A stretch of DNA of 64,000 nucleotides from Marinomonas gallaica (GTDB lineage: Bacteria > Pseudomonadota > Gammaproteobacteria > Pseudomonadales > Marinomonadaceae), in NCBI RefSeq assembly GCF_001639745.1, contig NZ_LTAX01000001.1:310001-374000 (forward strand), in the 5' to 3' direction. The notes under the pieces are model-generated. The model was given only the letters and a program-made list of their open reading frames with translations, had not been told where the DNA came from and ran no database searches. The first letter of the stretch is position 1. Each line of letters begins with the position of its first letter. A program made the position numbers and the translations under genes. Shown in pieces: positions 17,175 through 27,919 of this stretch.

Positions 17175-18523
17175 TACCCGTTTTCTCCTTCATGATAGCG
17201 TTTTTGTGAACTCTGCAAGTCTTGCTCTTCAAGCCAAGCCAGTTTCTCAGCAATTTTCTTTTCTAACCCTCTATCGGTCGGAATGTAATAACGCTCATTA
17301 GCCAATTCAGCCGGTAAATAAGATTCGCCTGCAGCGTAAGCATTCGGTTCATTATGAGCATAACGATAACCTTCACCATGCCCCATGTCTTTGGCAAGAC
17401 TCGTTGGTGCGTTACGCAAATGATTTGGCACTTCCAAACTAGGCTGGTTTTTAACATCACTCATCATTTGGTTAAACGCTTTATATAACGCATTGCTCTT
17501 TGGTGCACACGCCATATAAACCGCCGCTTGAGCAATCGCACGGTTACCTTCGTATGGGCCAACTCGCTCAAATATATCCCACGCATTTAAACCAATCTGC
17601 AAGGCTCTTGGATCGGCATTACCGATATCTTCTGAGGCAATCGCTAATAATCGGCGGGCGATATAAAGTGGATCACATCCCCCATCGAGCATACGCGCCA
17701 TCCAATATAATGCACCATCAGGAGAAGAGCCTCGTACCGACTTATGAAACGCGGATATCTGATCATAAAACACATCACCGCCTTTATCATAGCGACGAAT
17801 GCTGCCCCCTAGTATATCTTCTAACTGGGCATTAGTGACCGCTTCCCCGTCCTCAACGAAATCCGCAAGGATTTCCAAAAAGTTCAAGCTACGACGAACA
17901 TCACCATCCGCAGCCTGCGCTAAGATCGCTAATTGTTCATCTTTAATTTGGATCTTACGATCGCCTAAACCTCGGCGACAGTCATTTAGAGCATGCTTCA
18001 TCGCCGATAAAAGGTCATCAACTGTAGGGGTCTGTAATCGGTACACTCGAGCACGGGATAACAAAGCGGAGTTGAGTTCAAAGGCAGGGTTTTCAGTGGT
18101 CGCACCAACAAATAGAAACGTGCCATCTTCTATATACGGTAGAAAAGCGTCTTGCTGCGATTTATTAAATCGGTGTACTTCGTCGACAAACAGTAGCGTC
18201 GATTTTTGAGTCATTAAACGCCATTGCTTGGCATCGTCAACCGCCGCACGAATGTCCTTTACGCCTGACATAACAGCCGATAATTCAATAAACTTAGCGT
18301 CCAATGAATGGGCAAACAACTGTGCAAACGTCGTTTTTCCTACGCCTGGCGGCCCCCATAAAATAAACGAATGCCCTTGGCGACGTTCCACCATTTTACG
18401 CAGTGGCTTTCCTTCGCCAACCAAATGCTCTTGCCCGACATATTCGTCTAATGTTTTAGGGCGCATGCGGGCAGCCAACGGTTGCATTAGGTTAACATCA
18501 TCGGAGGCAAACAAATCGTCCAT
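17174..18523 (-). CDS. rarA: Replication-associated recombination protein A (AAA+ ATPase)
   Basis: A 449-residue RarA/MgsA protein related to clamp loaders, acting at stalled forks with SSB. Walker A is GPPGVGKTT (residues 57-65) and Walker B is LLFVDEVHRF (near 110-120); the sensor/arginine finger region NPAFELNSALLSRARVY and the tetramerising C-terminal domain (CDPLYIARRLLAIASEDIG) follow. It starts four bases after lolA stops and overlaps crcB by one base. The lolA-rarA-crcB-serS order matches Pseudomonas. Confidence 0.96.
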   Translation of the reverse strand: MDDLFASDDVNLMQPLAARMRPKTLDEYVGQEHLVGEGKPLRKMVERRQGHSFILWGPPGVGKTTFAQLFAHSLDAKFIELSAVMSGVKDIRAAVDDAKQWRLMTQKSTLLFVDEVHRFNKSQQDAFLPYIEDGTFLFVGATTENPAFELNSALLSRARVYRLQTPTVDDLLSAMKHALNDCRRGLGDRKIQIKDEQLAILAQAADGDVRRSLNFLEILADFVEDGEAVTNAQLEDILGGSIRRYDKGGDVFYDQISAFHKSVRGSSPDGALYWMARMLDGGCDPLYIARRLLAIASEDIGNADPRALQIGLNAWDIFERVGPYEGNRAIAQAAVYMACAPKSNALYKAFNQMMSDVKNQPSLEVPNHLRNAPTSLAKDMGHGEGYRYAHNEPNAYAAGESYLPAELANERYYIPTDRGLEKKIAEKLAWLEEQDLQSSQKRYHEGENG

Positions 18524-18526
18524 TGG

Positions 18527-19132
18527 CTACTGCTCAATAATTACATCGACGGACTCTGGTAGGTCCACATTAAAATTTTGTTCTGATACCCCTTCATGAG
18601 CCTCTATATTCGAGAACTCAATCACGGTTGTTTGACCTAATACATCTTTGATGCTCATCGCACTGATCGCCTTATCATTAAACGACAGTGTTAATGAATC
18701 GAACAAGTCTTCTTGATCGTTAGGCGCTAGCTTATAGCTGTCCTTACCAACGCTTTCGACAGCATAATGACTCAATACATTAGCAGCAGAATCCCCCAGC
18801 AAAGCTGCAGGTGAATTACCGACTGTTCCTGCAAAAGGTTTACGTGTGGCCTGCTCTAAATCAACATCCCAAATCGTAACCCACTCGCCGTCTGAAATAA
18901 TTCGCTGTGGGAAAGGTGAAATCGTATCCCAGACAAAACGATTAGGCGCTGCAAGCAAGAAAACACCTTCGCTGTGCTGCACTTGCTCCCCCTGCTCGTT
19001 ATACGTAACTTGACGAAACTCACCCTCAACATTTCGATTTTCTTCGAGCAATTGTGTCAGTGAATCGACTGATGTGTCAGCCCAAGCATTCACTGCTAAA
19101 AACATGCCTAGCGCACAAATAAAACGACTCAT
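18527..19132 (-). CDS. lolA: Outer-membrane lipoprotein carrier protein LolA
   Basis: A 201-residue periplasmic chaperone that takes lipoproteins from LolCDE and delivers them to LolB. A short signal peptide (MSRFICALGMFLAVNAWA, cut after AWA) is followed by the LolA beta-barrel: VEGEFRQVTYNEQGE, GVFLLAAPNRFVWDT and the WDVDLEQATRKP segment. The length is normal. It lies 24 bases after ftsK and 3 bases before rarA, so an ftsK-lolA-rarA-crcB operon is likely. Confidence 0.95.
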   Translation of the reverse strand: MSRFICALGMFLAVNAWADTSVDSLTQLLEENRNVEGEFRQVTYNEQGEQVQHSEGVFLLAAPNRFVWDTISPFPQRIISDGEWVTIWDVDLEQATRKPFAGTVGNSPAALLGDSAANVLSHYAVESVGKDSYKLAPNDQEDLFDSLTLSFNDKAISAMSIKDVLGQTTVIEFSNIEAHEGVSEQNFNVDLPESVDVIIEQ

Positions 19133-19156
19133 ACATTTTCCTCGCGTAACGGATTC

Positions 19157-22012
19157 CTACTCAGGAATCAGAATCTCTCGTTGACCATTGGTTCCCATTG
19201 GTCCGACTAATCCAGCAGATTCCATTGCTTCGACCAAGTTTGCAGCTCGGTTATAGCCAATTTTTAGACGTCGTTGAATAGAGGAGATAGAAGCTTTACG
19301 CGTTTCTATCACAATTTTCACGGCCTCGTCGTATAAGGCATCTTTGTCTTCACCACCGCCAGCGGTAAGCTCTTCCGCACTCACGGTCACATCATTAATG
19401 TAATCTGGCTCGCCGCGTGCTTTCCACTCCTCCACTACAGCATGCACTTCTTCGTCCGACACAAAGGCACCATGCACACGTATTGGGGTTGGCAGTCCAG
19501 CCGGTAGATACAACATGTCACCTTGTCCAAGCAGCTGATCTGCACCACCTTGATCAAGGATGGTACGAGAATCTATTTTCGAGGATACTTGGAACGCCAT
19601 ACGTGTTGGTATATTAGCTTTAATCAAACCCGTAATAACATCCACTGAAGGACGCTGGGTCGCTAGTATTAGATGAATACCCGCCGCACGAGCTTTTTGG
19701 GCGATACGAGCAATCAGTTCTTCGACCTTTTTACCTACAATCATCATCATGTCGGCAAACTCGTCGACGACAATAACGATGTACGGTAAAGGCTCTAGAT
19801 AAGGTACAGTGCGTGCCACGCCATCTTCCGAGAACATCGCCATTTCAGGTGTCCATAATGGATCTTCAATAGGCTCGCCCGCCGCCGCGGCTTCACGTAC
19901 TTTTTTATTGAAACCGGCAATATTTCGTACGCCTAACTTGGACATTAATTTATAACGGCGTTCCATTTCGTCTACTGACCAACGTAAGCCATTGGCAGCA
20001 TCTTTCATATCCGTGATAACAGGCGTTAATAAGTGTGGGATACCTTCGTAAATAGAAAGTTCCAACATTTTAGGGTCGACCATGATCATGCGTACTTCGT
20101 CAGGTGTCGACTTTAACAACATACTGAGAATCATGGCATTAACCCCCACCGACTTACCCGAGCCGGTAGTACCTGCCACTAACACATGAGGCATTTTAGC
20201 CAAGTCGACCACCACCGCTTCACCCGAAATATCATGTCCAAGTGACAAAGTTAAAGGCGATGTTGCATTGTCATACATAGGTGTATTGATTACTTCAGAA
20301 AAGTAAACGGTATCACGATGTTGGTTTGGTATTTCAATACCAATAGTAGATTTACCAGCGATCACTTCGACCACTCGCACACTTAATACGCTTAATGAGC
20401 GCGCTAAATCTTTGGCCAAGTTGGTGATTCTAGAAACTTTTACACCAGGCGCAGGCTGGATTTCAAACCGCGTAATCACTGGACCAGGGTTGACCTCAAC
20501 AACTTCGGCTTTCACACCAAAATCTTGTAGCCGCTGCTCTAATAACGCAGAAAGATCCAACAGCTCGTCTTCGGTATAACCACCTTGTTTAGGCTTCGGC
20601 GGCGTTAATACAGCTCGATCAGGCAAACTGTAAAGTGCTTCAGAGCGCTCAATTTCAGTCGATGGTCCACCAAGACCATCAAGTTGCTTGGCCTCAGATA
20701 AGGTTTTCACCGCAGGTTTGTGCGCCGCTGAATCAGGAGTAGGTTGCGCTGATAATTGTGTTTTAGGTGGCTTGGCCACTGTTTCTGTTATAAATGGTGG
20801 CTCATCGACACTTTGATCCGCAGCAAATTGAAGCTCTGTTTCTTGCTGCGAACGAGTCTGGCTAGAAGGTTGCTCCATCGCTACTTGCTCTACAGGAGAT
20901 GTCTCTGCATTAAACCTTTTCTGTTTATGCTGAATGTTCGCAGATGACAACTTTGTTTCAGATACTGCACTAGGTTCTTTCTTATCCCAGACGTCATCAA
21001 AGCTGATGTCTCGATGATCTTCTTCGACATATAAGGTATCTGTAAAATCAAAAGTATCATCGCTGTCATTAAAGGACGCTGAGTCCAGTCCATCAAAACT
21101 TGGTTCTCGATGCTCTCTATTGGCTTCTAGTTGGACTGAATCTTCTATCTTAGACGAACGCGTAAACTTGCCTTTCATTTTTTCCCATAAAGACACTTTT
21201 TCTTCCGTCTCATCTAGACCTGCCTCGTCATCGATCACTGCTGCCACTTTCTTTTTACGGAATATAGCAGGCTTTTCTAGTTCGTCGTCTTCAACTGCTT
21301 TTTTAGCTGCTTTCTCAGCAGCCTTCTTTGCTTTCTGTTTAGTTGATTTATCATTTTGTTCTTCTACGTCCTCATCACGTTGAAAACGCCTAATGACCCA
21401 CAGATAAGCCATTTCCGTTCGCTCGCCAATGAATTCAAGTGCTTGGGACCAATGAACTTGAGCTAAAAGAGTAAACGCGAGTAGAACTAAAGCAAGACTG
21501 ACCAGAGTACCACCATCATAGCCAATCCAATGATAAAGCAACTGCCCAAGGGATTGCCCTAGAATACCGCCTGTTCCAAACTGCAGTGAAGCATTTCCTA
21601 CCGTGTGCAAAAAACAAAGCGCGGAGCCAAAACTCAAATATAAAATACTACCAACGCAACAGAGAATGGCATTATTAAGCGGAATCATTTGATGTGGGTT
21701 GCGCCATAATATAAAGGCAACCAATAAGAAAAGTAGAGGTAACGAATAAAACAGGCTGCCAAAGAAGGCTGACAATAAATCAGCTAACATTGCACCTATC
21801 GGCCCCATAGAATTTTGAACGGCACTACCACTGCCAGAATAAAACCAACCGGCATCTTCTGGATTGTAGGTATAAGTCGCGAAAGCAAAAAATAGAAAAA
21901 ACAACATTGCGGCAATAAACGCCGCCTGCTTCGCAAATGTTCCCCAGACAAGTGATCGTACAGACTCACGCCCTACTTGTGTCAAAAGCCACCTTCCAAT
22001 GTCATCAGCCAA
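19157..22012 (-). CDS. ftsK: DNA translocase FtsK
   Basis: A 951-residue septal DNA pump. The N-terminal ~200 residues hold four or more membrane helices that anchor it in the divisome; residues ~205-490 are a charged, Gln/Ser-rich linker; the motor follows with Walker A GTTGSGKS near residue 616 and Walker [10 protein letters not shown] near 750; the last ~70 residues ([20 protein letters not shown]) are the winged-helix gamma domain that reads KOPS and activates XerD. It is shorter than E. coli FtsK because of the linker. It is first in the operon with lolA and rarA. Confidence 0.97.
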   Translation of the reverse strand: MADDIGRWLLTQVGRESVRSLVWGTFAKQAAFIAAMLFFLFFAFATYTYNPEDAGWFYSGSGSAVQNSMGPIGAMLADLLSAFFGSLFYSLPLLFLLVAFILWRNPHQMIPLNNAILCCVGSILYLSFGSALCFLHTVGNASLQFGTGGILGQSLGQLLYHWIGYDGGTLVSLALVLLAFTLLAQVHWSQALEFIGERTEMAYLWVIRRFQRDEDVEEQNDKSTKQKAKKAAEKAAKKAVEDDELEKPAIFRKKKVAAVIDDEAGLDETEEKVSLWEKMKGKFTRSSKIEDSVQLEANREHREPSFDGLDSASFNDSDDTFDFTDTLYVEEDHRDISFDDVWDKKEPSAVSETKLSSANIQHKQKRFNAETSPVEQVAMEQPSSQTRSQQETELQFAADQSVDEPPFITETVAKPPKTQLSAQPTPDSAAHKPAVKTLSEAKQLDGLGGPSTEIERSEALYSLPDRAVLTPPKPKQGGYTEDELLDLSALLEQRLQDFGVKAEVVEVNPGPVITRFEIQPAPGVKVSRITNLAKDLARSLSVLSVRVVEVIAGKSTIGIEIPNQHRDTVYFSEVINTPMYDNATSPLTLSLGHDISGEAVVVDLAKMPHVLVAGTTGSGKSVGVNAMILSMLLKSTPDEVRMIMVDPKMLELSIYEGIPHLLTPVITDMKDAANGLRWSVDEMERRYKLMSKLGVRNIAGFNKKVREAAAAGEPIEDPLWTPEMAMFSEDGVARTVPYLEPLPYIVIVVDEFADMMMIVGKKVEELIARIAQKARAAGIHLILATQRPSVDVITGLIKANIPTRMAFQVSSKIDSRTILDQGGADQLLGQGDMLYLPAGLPTPIRVHGAFVSDEEVHAVVEEWKARGEPDYINDVTVSAEELTAGGGEDKDALYDEAVKIVIETRKASISSIQRRLKIGYNRAANLVEAMESAGLVGPMGTNGQREILIPE

Positions 22013-22034
22013 TGTTTAGGGTGCAAGCTTACCA

Positions 22035-22064
22035 TAAAAAAAGCCAGCCCGAAGGGCTGGCTTT
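22035..22064 (-). terminator. Strong terminator after the porin gene
   Basis: On the minus strand an 11-bp stem AAAGCCAGCCC/GGGCTGGCTTT with a TTC loop is followed by a T run. It separates the porin from ftsK. Confidence 0.9.
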
Positions 22065-22088
22065 CGCTTTTACTAAGATAGGGAAATC

Positions 22089-22970
22089 TTAGAAGAATGC
22101 TTTAACACCAACTGTGTGATGCTCAGAACCTTCATAAGCAGAATCTGCCGCTAGATCACCGTTGTAGTTTTTGTAGTAGTACGTTAGGTCACCTGCAGCG
22201 TACTCAGCAACAAAGTAAGTACCATCTTCTTTATCGCCCTCTAGATCTTTAGAGTACTGAAGAATTAGCGTAAGCGCATCTGTCGCAGCAAGTTCAACAC
22301 CGAAACCAGCTTGTTGAACATCAGTGGTATTATCTGTACCTGTTTCGCCTACACCGTAGTTAGCAGACAAAGTCGCTGGACCAGCATTGAATTGCGCGCC
22401 CACGTTTACAGAATTAGCATCGCCGATGGCACCACCAGAAATACCTAATTTGACTGCATCTAGATCAACAACATAAGAGATTGCCGCGCCGATATCGGAA
22501 TCATCGTTAGAATTTGTAGTTGCTTCAAGTGCTACAGTTAGACCAGGTGCTACTGCGTAACGAAGACCTGTGTTATCAGTGTCACCTTGAGCTGTGCGAA
22601 GATCTACACCACTTTGAAGCTCATCCATGCCCATGAATGCGCCAGTAGAAACAGATCCATCAAAACGACCGAAAGATACCGCACCTTGTTTCACATAAAG
22701 TTTTTCAAAGTTGATATCAGTGCCTTCGTCATTACCCGTTGTTTTAACTTCGATCTCAGCGTATACAACACCAGTATCGATCGATAGCTCAACTTCACCA
22801 AGATCCGTACCGTCTGCTAGATCACCGGTATCTTTAGATTCGCCGTAGTAGCTAACGTATTCGATGCCCGCTTCACCAGAAAATACTGGCTCAACAGCGA
22901 AAGTAGATGTAGATACCGCAGCTGCAACAGCAGATACCGCGAAAACAGAAGCAAGTTTAATCGCTTTCAT
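22089..22970 (-). CDS. Outer-membrane porin (general porin type)
   Basis: A 293-residue precursor. A clear signal peptide (MKAIKLASVFAVSAVAAAVS, ending TSTFA) precedes a mature protein of alternating amphipathic strands rich in Gly, Asp and Thr, ending in an aromatic (VGVKAFF), the beta-signal read by the BAM machinery. The many acidic loop residues (e.g. DDSDIG, EGDKEDGTY) suit a marine, salt-adapted outer membrane. It is a monocistronic gene with its own terminator. The substrate cannot be told; a 16-strand trimeric general porin is likely. Confidence 0.85.
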   Translation of the reverse strand: MKAIKLASVFAVSAVAAAVSTSTFAVEPVFSGEAGIEYVSYYGESKDTGDLADGTDLGEVELSIDTGVVYAEIEVKTTGNDEGTDINFEKLYVKQGAVSFGRFDGSVSTGAFMGMDELQSGVDLRTAQGDTDNTGLRYAVAPGLTVALEATTNSNDDSDIGAAISYVVDLDAVKLGISGGAIGDANSVNVGAQFNAGPATLSANYGVGETGTDNTTDVQQAGFGVELAATDALTLILQYSKDLEGDKEDGTYFVAEYAAGDLTYYYKNYNGDLAADSAYEGSEHHTVGVKAFF

Positions 22971-23439
22971 TCAAGATTCCCCTTTAATTATATATGTTCG
23001 GTCTCAAGACCTTTTGAAAGGCTTAGCACCTAAAAATCATTTAACGCTGAGATATCAGCGACTTAAATATAGTAAAGCCTATCAATTTCAGTTTTGTGAC
23101 AAACCCACAACACCGAAAAATTTTTAGTCCGTGAACAGCGATTCGTTTAATATTTTTATTCGCCGCTCTGAACGTACTTGATTAAAACCAAGTTTTACTT
23201 TGCTGGTCAAGCACTACGAACACTTTTTTTGATTTTTTTTTGCATTTTTCATGTTTTACTCATGTCTAAGGAGCAAAAAAAGCATATCAGAATGCAAAAT
23301 CAAGCAATAATCATACGACTTCGATACGAAATACCTACAAAGCGACCAAAAAAAGTGTATTCACTCACTAAGTACTGGTAAAACGGGGTAAGAATTGTGG
23401 ATAATAACAGCACTCCAACACGTCTTTTTAAGAGAATTC
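22971..23439. other. Porin/aat divergent intergenic region
   Basis: These AT-rich 469 bases hold the promoters of the divergent porin and aat genes but no supported gene. An imperfect CGCTGAGATATCAGCG inverted repeat at about 23044-23059 (GATATC core) could be a regulator site. Short frames here have no ribosome-binding sites. Confidence 0.4.
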
Positions 23440-24207
23440 ATGCGAGATTCCACTGAAAAAAGCTCAGAAAACACAAAAGAGCTCGTTCTGTTGACAGAAT
23501 CTATTTATGATACGCCGGACCCATTTAAGTCTCTGGATGACCCTGAAGGCCTTTCTGCGGTCGGTGGCGATTTAAAACCTGAGCGATTAGTTCACCTTTA
23601 TCGGCATGGATTCTTTCCATGGTACAGCGATCCTGACCCAATCCTTTGGTGGCATCCACATGAACGCTGCACACTCACTCCTTCAGATTTCCATACCAGT
23701 AAATCGCTGCAGAAGAGCCTTAGAAATAAAAACTGGAGTTGGAAAGTAAACTCAGACTTTAGGCAGTCAGTCGACATCTGCCGTCAACTGCGTGCAAATA
23801 ATGAAGGAACCTGGATATCTGAAGACATCATTGACGCATACTCAAAATTGAACAAGCAAGGCTTTGCTTTTTCGGTTGAATCTTTTTTGGATGGCGAATT
23901 AGCCGGCGGATTTTACGGCGTGGCAATGGGGAGCATGTTTTTTGGGGAATCGATGTATTCTCTTAAAAACAATGGTTCAAAGGTGGCATTATGGCAGTTT
24001 TGCCAGTTAGCGCATGATCTGGGTATACAAATGATCGACTGCCAAGTATATTCGGAGCACCTTACGTCATTGGGTGCAAAAATGCTTAACAAAAAAGATT
24101 TTGTTAGAGCGTTACAGCAACTGATACCCAGCCCATGCCCAAACAGCCAGCTAGCAGCACTAGCGAAGCATAAAGCGCCTTTGCCCATCACTAATTTTAT
24201 GGGCTAA
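23440..24207 (+). CDS. aat: Leucyl/phenylalanyl-tRNA--protein transferase
   Basis: A 255-residue enzyme that adds Leu or Phe to proteins with N-terminal Lys or Arg and so marks them for ClpS-ClpAP. Family motifs are intact: GLSAVGGDL, HGFFPWYSD, PILWWHPHERC, GTWISEDIIDAY, GGFYGVAMGSMFFGESM and ALWQFCQLAHDLG. The ATG at 23440 is chosen, with AAGAGAA upstream; a TTG 15 codons earlier would add a hydrophobic extension lacking in the family. It is followed by infA after 127 bases. The arginyl-transferase gene bpt, which sits between aat and infA in Pseudomonas, is absent. Confidence 0.95.
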   Translation: MRDSTEKSSENTKELVLLTESIYDTPDPFKSLDDPEGLSAVGGDLKPERLVHLYRHGFFPWYSDPDPILWWHPHERCTLTPSDFHTSKSLQKSLRNKNWSWKVNSDFRQSVDICRQLRANNEGTWISEDIIDAYSKLNKQGFAFSVESFLDGELAGGFYGVAMGSMFFGESMYSLKNNGSKVALWQFCQLAHDLGIQMIDCQVYSEHLTSLGAKMLNKKDFVRALQQLIPSPCPNSQLAALAKHKAPLPITNFMG

Positions 24208-24334
24208 ATTTGCTTTTTAGCGCTATTTTGGGCAAAATACGGCCGAAATTTTAGCAAACTCGCCAATCACAAGCCTATTTTTAGCCTAAATAGCGAGAGA
24301 ATGCTTAACCTTAATTAAGAACAGGACACTGATT

Positions 24335-24553
24335 GTGGCAAAAGAAGATAGCATTGAAATGGAAGGTACGATTGTCGATACCCTTCCAAACACTATGTTC
24401 CGTGTGGAACTTGAAAACGGTCACGTTGTGACTGCGCATATTTCCGGAAAAATGCGTAAAAACTACATTCGAATTTTGACCGGAGATAAAGTAAAGGTTG
24501 AACTAACACCTTACGATTTATCAAAAGGTCGAATCGTTTACCGTTCTCGCTAA
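24335..24553 (+). CDS. infA: Translation initiation factor IF-1
   Basis: A 72-residue OB-fold protein, exactly the usual length, which blocks the ribosomal A site during initiation. The sequence [20 protein letters not shown] and the ending [14 protein letters not shown] are nearly invariant in gammaproteobacteria. The start is GTG with AGGA upstream. A strong terminator follows. It is next to aat and convergent with clpA, as in E. coli. Confidence 0.98.
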   Translation: MAKEDSIEMEGTIVDTLPNTMFRVELENGHVVTAHISGKMRKNYIRILTGDKVKVELTPYDLSKGRIVYRSR

Positions 24554-24576
24554 TACACGACGAGAATGTGATTTAC

Positions 24577-24610
24577 AAAAAAGCCGCTTAATACTTTAAG
24601 CGGCTTTTTT
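24577..24610. terminator. Bidirectional terminator between infA and clpA
   Basis: A perfect 15-bp stem with loop TACT; it starts with six A and ends with six T, with core GCCGCTTAA/TTAAGCGGC. It can serve infA on the plus strand and clpA on the minus strand. Confidence 0.92.
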
Positions 24611-24629
24611 GTGCTTTGGTATATAGGAA

Positions 24630-24653
24630 TTAAGCCCTCCATGGAGGGCTTAA
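24630..24653. repeat. Perfect 24-bp palindrome at the clpA 3' end
   Basis: A perfect palindrome, arms TTAAGCCCTCC around a central AT, begins 8 bases after the clpA stop codon on the minus strand. In RNA it would form a hairpin, but there is no T run. It may be a 3' stability element or part of a double terminator with the neighbouring stem. Confidence 0.7.
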
Positions 24654-24660
24654 TGTTACA

Positions 24661-26922
24661 TCAACAGCGCACAGACTCTTTCCTAACGGAGAATGACAAT
24701 TCATCTTTCTCTTCATCTAATGCAACTGCGACAACACCACCCTCTACTAAATCACCAAATAAGATCATGTTAGCAAGTGGTTTCTTCAGATGCTCTTGGA
24801 TCACGCGCGCCATCGGACGGGCGCCCATCTGACGATCATAACCTTTACTTGCCAACCAACCGCGAGCCGTATCACTCACTTCGATCAGAACACCTTTAGC
24901 ATCAAGTTGAGCCTGCAATTCAACCAAGAATTTATCGACAACATTAAAGATAACCTGCTCATCAAGCTGCTTAAATTGAATCACCGCATCCAATCGGTTA
25001 CGGAACTCTGGCGTGAAGGTCTTATTAATGGCTTCCATACCATCGGTTGAATGGTCCTGCATAGAGAAGCCAATCGATCTTTTAGCAAGCACTTCAGCGC
25101 CAGCATTAGAGGTCATCACTAACACCACATTACGGAAATCCGCTTTGCGGCCATTATTATCGGTCAATGTACCGTGGTCCATTACTTGTAACAGCAAGTT
25201 GAAAACTTCAGGATGCGCTTTTTCAATCTCATCCAACAACACAATACTGTGAGGGTTCTTAGTCACAGCCTCTGTCAACAAACCACCTTGATCGAAACCA
25301 ACATAGCCCGGCGGTGCACCGATTAAACGCGATACCGCATGGCGCTCCATGTACTCAGACATATCAAAGCGAATAAGCTCAAGCCCCATGATCTTCGCCA
25401 GCTGACGCGTCACCTCGGTTTTACCAACACCGGTTGGTCCAGCCATCAAGAATGAACCAATCGGCTTCTGCTCGGCTTTCAGGCCTGCACGAGACAACTT
25501 AATCGCATCCGCTAAGGATTCGATGGCACCATCTTGACCAAACACCACCATTTTCAAGTTGCGCTCAAGATTAGAAAGTACCTTTTTGTCATCCGAATTG
25601 GCCGCTTTCACAGGCACTCGTGCGATCTTAGAAACGATATCTTCAATGTCTTCTACGGTGATGATTTGTTTGCGTGTCTCTTCTGGCTGCAAGCGCTGAT
25701 AAGCACCCGCTTCATCCACTACATCAATGGCTTTATCTGGCATATGACGATCAGGAACATAACGTTGCGCCAGCTCAGACGCGGCCTTCAACGCTGCGTC
25801 TTCGTATTTAATTTTATGATGCTCTTCAAAGGCACCGATGATGCCCTTCAAAATCTCATAGGTATCATCAACACTAGGCTCATTGACATCGATTTTCTGG
25901 AATCGACGAGCCAAGGCATGATCTTTTTCGAAAATGCCACGAAATTCTTGGAACGTTGTTGAGCCAATGCAACGTAACTGGCCTGAGCTCAATGCAGGTT
26001 TCAGTAAATTCGAAGCATCCATCACACCACCTGACGCAGCGCCCGCACCAATAATAGTGTGAATTTCATCAATGAATAGGATCGCATTCGGGAGTTTTTT
26101 CAATTCGCCCAACAGATGCTTTAAACGCTTCTCAAAATCACCACGATATTTGGTACCCGCTAAAAGAGCACCAAGATCTAACGAATAAACAATACCGTCA
26201 GCTATCACATCAGGCACTTCGCCATCTACAATACGCTTAGCAAGACCTTCAGCAATGGCGGTTTTACCCACGCCTGATTCCCCCACTAAGAGCGGGTTAT
26301 TTTTTCGGCGACGAGAAAGCGTTTGTACGACTCGCTCAACTTCATTTTGACGTCCGATCAAACGATCTATTCGTCCGGCTTTCGCTTCTTCATTCAAGTT
26401 TGTCGCGTATTTCTGTAGTGGCGCTTTGGCACTATCTTCGCCGTCTTCATCTTCCTGCTCAATCGATTCATCTGGTGTTGAACCGCCTAGCTTTGAAATG
26501 CCATGCGCGACAAAATTGACAACATCAATGCGCGCTACATTATGGCGGCGCAGCAAATAAACGGCTTGGCTTTCTTGTTCACTGAAAATCGCCACAAGAA
26601 CATTCGCACCCGTTACTTCTCGTTTGCCAGATGATTGAACGTGGAACACCGCACGCTGGAGTACACGCTGAAATCCTAGGGTAGGCTGCACTTCCCGCTC
26701 TTGATCGTCTTCTGGGATAAGGGGGGTTGTGCTGTCAACGAACTCTTCTAACTCCTTGCTCAAGGTTTCTAACGTAACACCACAAGCCTCTAGCACTTTG
26801 CTTGCGGCAGCATTGTCAATCAAAGCCAATAAAAGGTGCTCAACAGTCATAAATTCATGACGCTTGTCACGAGCGGCTTTGAAAGCATTATTCAAGGTTT
26901 GCTCTAGTTCTTTATCTAGCAT
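24661..26922 (-). CDS. clpA: ATP-dependent Clp protease ATP-binding subunit ClpA
   Basis: A 753-residue unfoldase that, with ClpP, degrades N-degron, SsrA-tagged and other proteins. The N-domain (residues 1-~145) binds ClpS; the first AAA+ domain has Walker A GESGVGKT near residue 217 and the second has GPTGVGKT near 497, with the [20 protein letters not shown] pore-loop region. The length is normal. It starts 20 bases after clpS, so the two are one operon. It is convergent with infA. aat is also nearby, so three N-degron components cluster here. Confidence 0.97.
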   Translation of the reverse strand: MLDKELEQTLNNAFKAARDKRHEFMTVEHLLLALIDNAAASKVLEACGVTLETLSKELEEFVDSTTPLIPEDDQEREVQPTLGFQRVLQRAVFHVQSSGKREVTGANVLVAIFSEQESQAVYLLRRHNVARIDVVNFVAHGISKLGGSTPDESIEQEDEDGEDSAKAPLQKYATNLNEEAKAGRIDRLIGRQNEVERVVQTLSRRRKNNPLLVGESGVGKTAIAEGLAKRIVDGEVPDVIADGIVYSLDLGALLAGTKYRGDFEKRLKHLLGELKKLPNAILFIDEIHTIIGAGAASGGVMDASNLLKPALSSGQLRCIGSTTFQEFRGIFEKDHALARRFQKIDVNEPSVDDTYEILKGIIGAFEEHHKIKYEDAALKAASELAQRYVPDRHMPDKAIDVVDEAGAYQRLQPEETRKQIITVEDIEDIVSKIARVPVKAANSDDKKVLSNLERNLKMVVFGQDGAIESLADAIKLSRAGLKAEQKPIGSFLMAGPTGVGKTEVTRQLAKIMGLELIRFDMSEYMERHAVSRLIGAPPGYVGFDQGGLLTEAVTKNPHSIVLLDEIEKAHPEVFNLLLQVMDHGTLTDNNGRKADFRNVVLVMTSNAGAEVLAKRSIGFSMQDHSTDGMEAINKTFTPEFRNRLDAVIQFKQLDEQVIFNVVDKFLVELQAQLDAKGVLIEVSDTARGWLASKGYDRQMGARPMARVIQEHLKKPLANMILFGDLVEGGVVAVALDEEKDELSFSVRKESVRC

Positions 26923-26942
26923 CGCTTATCCCTCACTAAAAA

Positions 26943-27290
26943 TCAGTCGACTTTTTGCAAGTCGCACATTAGGGGGTGCTCGTTTTGCTCTGAAAACTGC
27001 TGCACCATAGCTACTTTAGTTTCCGCAATACCAAAGGGGTAAATGCCACAAACACCTTTACCCTTGGTATGTACTTCCATCATTACATGCTGTGCTTTTT
27101 CTGAATCCATATTGAAAAAGCGCTGAAGAATAAATACGACAAAATCCATTGGCGTATAGTCATCGTTAAATAAAACCACCTGATACATAGACGGCGGCTG
27201 AAGATCAGTTTCATCTGGTGCGATAGCAACCGACGAGTGACCGTTATCATCGTCCTCTAAACTTAGACTAATTTGCTTCGATGCAAACAT
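26943..27290 (-). CDS. clpS: ATP-dependent Clp protease adaptor ClpS
   Basis: A 115-residue adaptor that hands N-degron substrates to ClpA. The fold is clear: [20 protein letters not shown] (degron pocket with the NDDYTPM motif), [20 protein letters not shown] and the final strand. The ATG at 27290 is preferred over a TTG four codons earlier, since GAGG precedes it. It is divergent from cspD with 271 bases between, the arrangement seen in E. coli and Pseudomonas. Confidence 0.95.
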   Translation of the reverse strand: MFASKQISLSLEDDDNGHSSVAIAPDETDLQPPSMYQVVLFNDDYTPMDFVVFILQRFFNMDSEKAQHVMMEVHTKGKGVCGIYPFGIAETKVAMVQQFSEQNEHPLMCDLQKVD

Positions 27291-27561
27291 CTCGGACCTC
27301 AAACACTACAAATATTCACGTTAATTAGCATTTCCTCAATCCCTAGTAACCCAGAAAGTGGAAAACAATAAGAATTTTACAAATCCACAATAGAGTTCTA
27401 CTCTCAAGTAATATGTGGTCAAAAGTCACACAATTAAACCCTATTGAAATCATGAAAGTGAGTTTAACAGATCTTTAATCACATATATCAAACCGAATTC
27501 ATTAACAGCGTTTATTTGCGGTTCGGCTAATCGAGCCTACAGAGTATTGAAGGAGTGACTC

Positions 27562-27807
27562 ATGCATCGTGGATCCGTTAAATGGTTTAATAACGCAAAA
27601 GGGTACGGCTTTATTGTATCTGACAGTTTCGACGAAGATTTGTTCATCCACTATTCAGCGATCAATGTTGAAGGTTACAAAACCCTAAAGGCAGGTCAAA
27701 CCGTAACATTTGACGTCTCTCCTGGTAAACGAGGCTTACACGCCATTGAAATTACCCCAGTTGAAAGCGGAGCCAACGTTGAGGAAAGCATCACAGAATC
27801 AGCTTAA
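27562..27807 (+). CDS. cspD: Cold-shock-domain protein CspD
   Basis: An 81-residue protein with the nucleic-acid-binding cold-shock fold: GSVKWFNNAKGYGFI (RNP1-like) and DLFIHYSAI (RNP2-like), then an acidic tail. CspD in E. coli is made in stationary phase and inhibits replication by binding single-stranded DNA. The ATG follows GAAGGAGTGACTC. It is divergent from clpS, as usual for cspD and not for cspA. Confidence 0.93.
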   Translation: MHRGSVKWFNNAKGYGFIVSDSFDEDLFIHYSAINVEGYKTLKAGQTVTFDVSPGKRGLHAIEITPVESGANVEESITESA

Positions 27808-27846
27808 CGGCATTTGAAATAGCACTAGACATCTTAACTATTCAAA

Positions 27847-27883
27847 CACCTCTGGTATGATCAGCAGTTCCAGAGGTGCTTTA
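27847..27883 (+). terminator. Hairpin after cspD, probable terminator
   Basis: A 9-bp stem CACCTCTGG/CCAGAGGTG with a 14-base loop is followed by CTTTATT. The T tail is broken, so it is a weak candidate. Confidence 0.5.
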
Positions 27884-27919
27884 TTGCATCCTAAACTTTC
27901 GTTTTAAGTGTCCCTTGCC

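Noticed and set aside
17174-17300. Fluoride riboswitch before crcB
   Set aside because: crcB is inside an operon and overlaps the rarA stop; there is no room for a riboswitch.
22165-22800. Plus-strand frames within the porin gene
   Set aside because: The minus-strand frame has a signal peptide, beta-strand pattern, aromatic C-terminus and terminator; the others lack such features.
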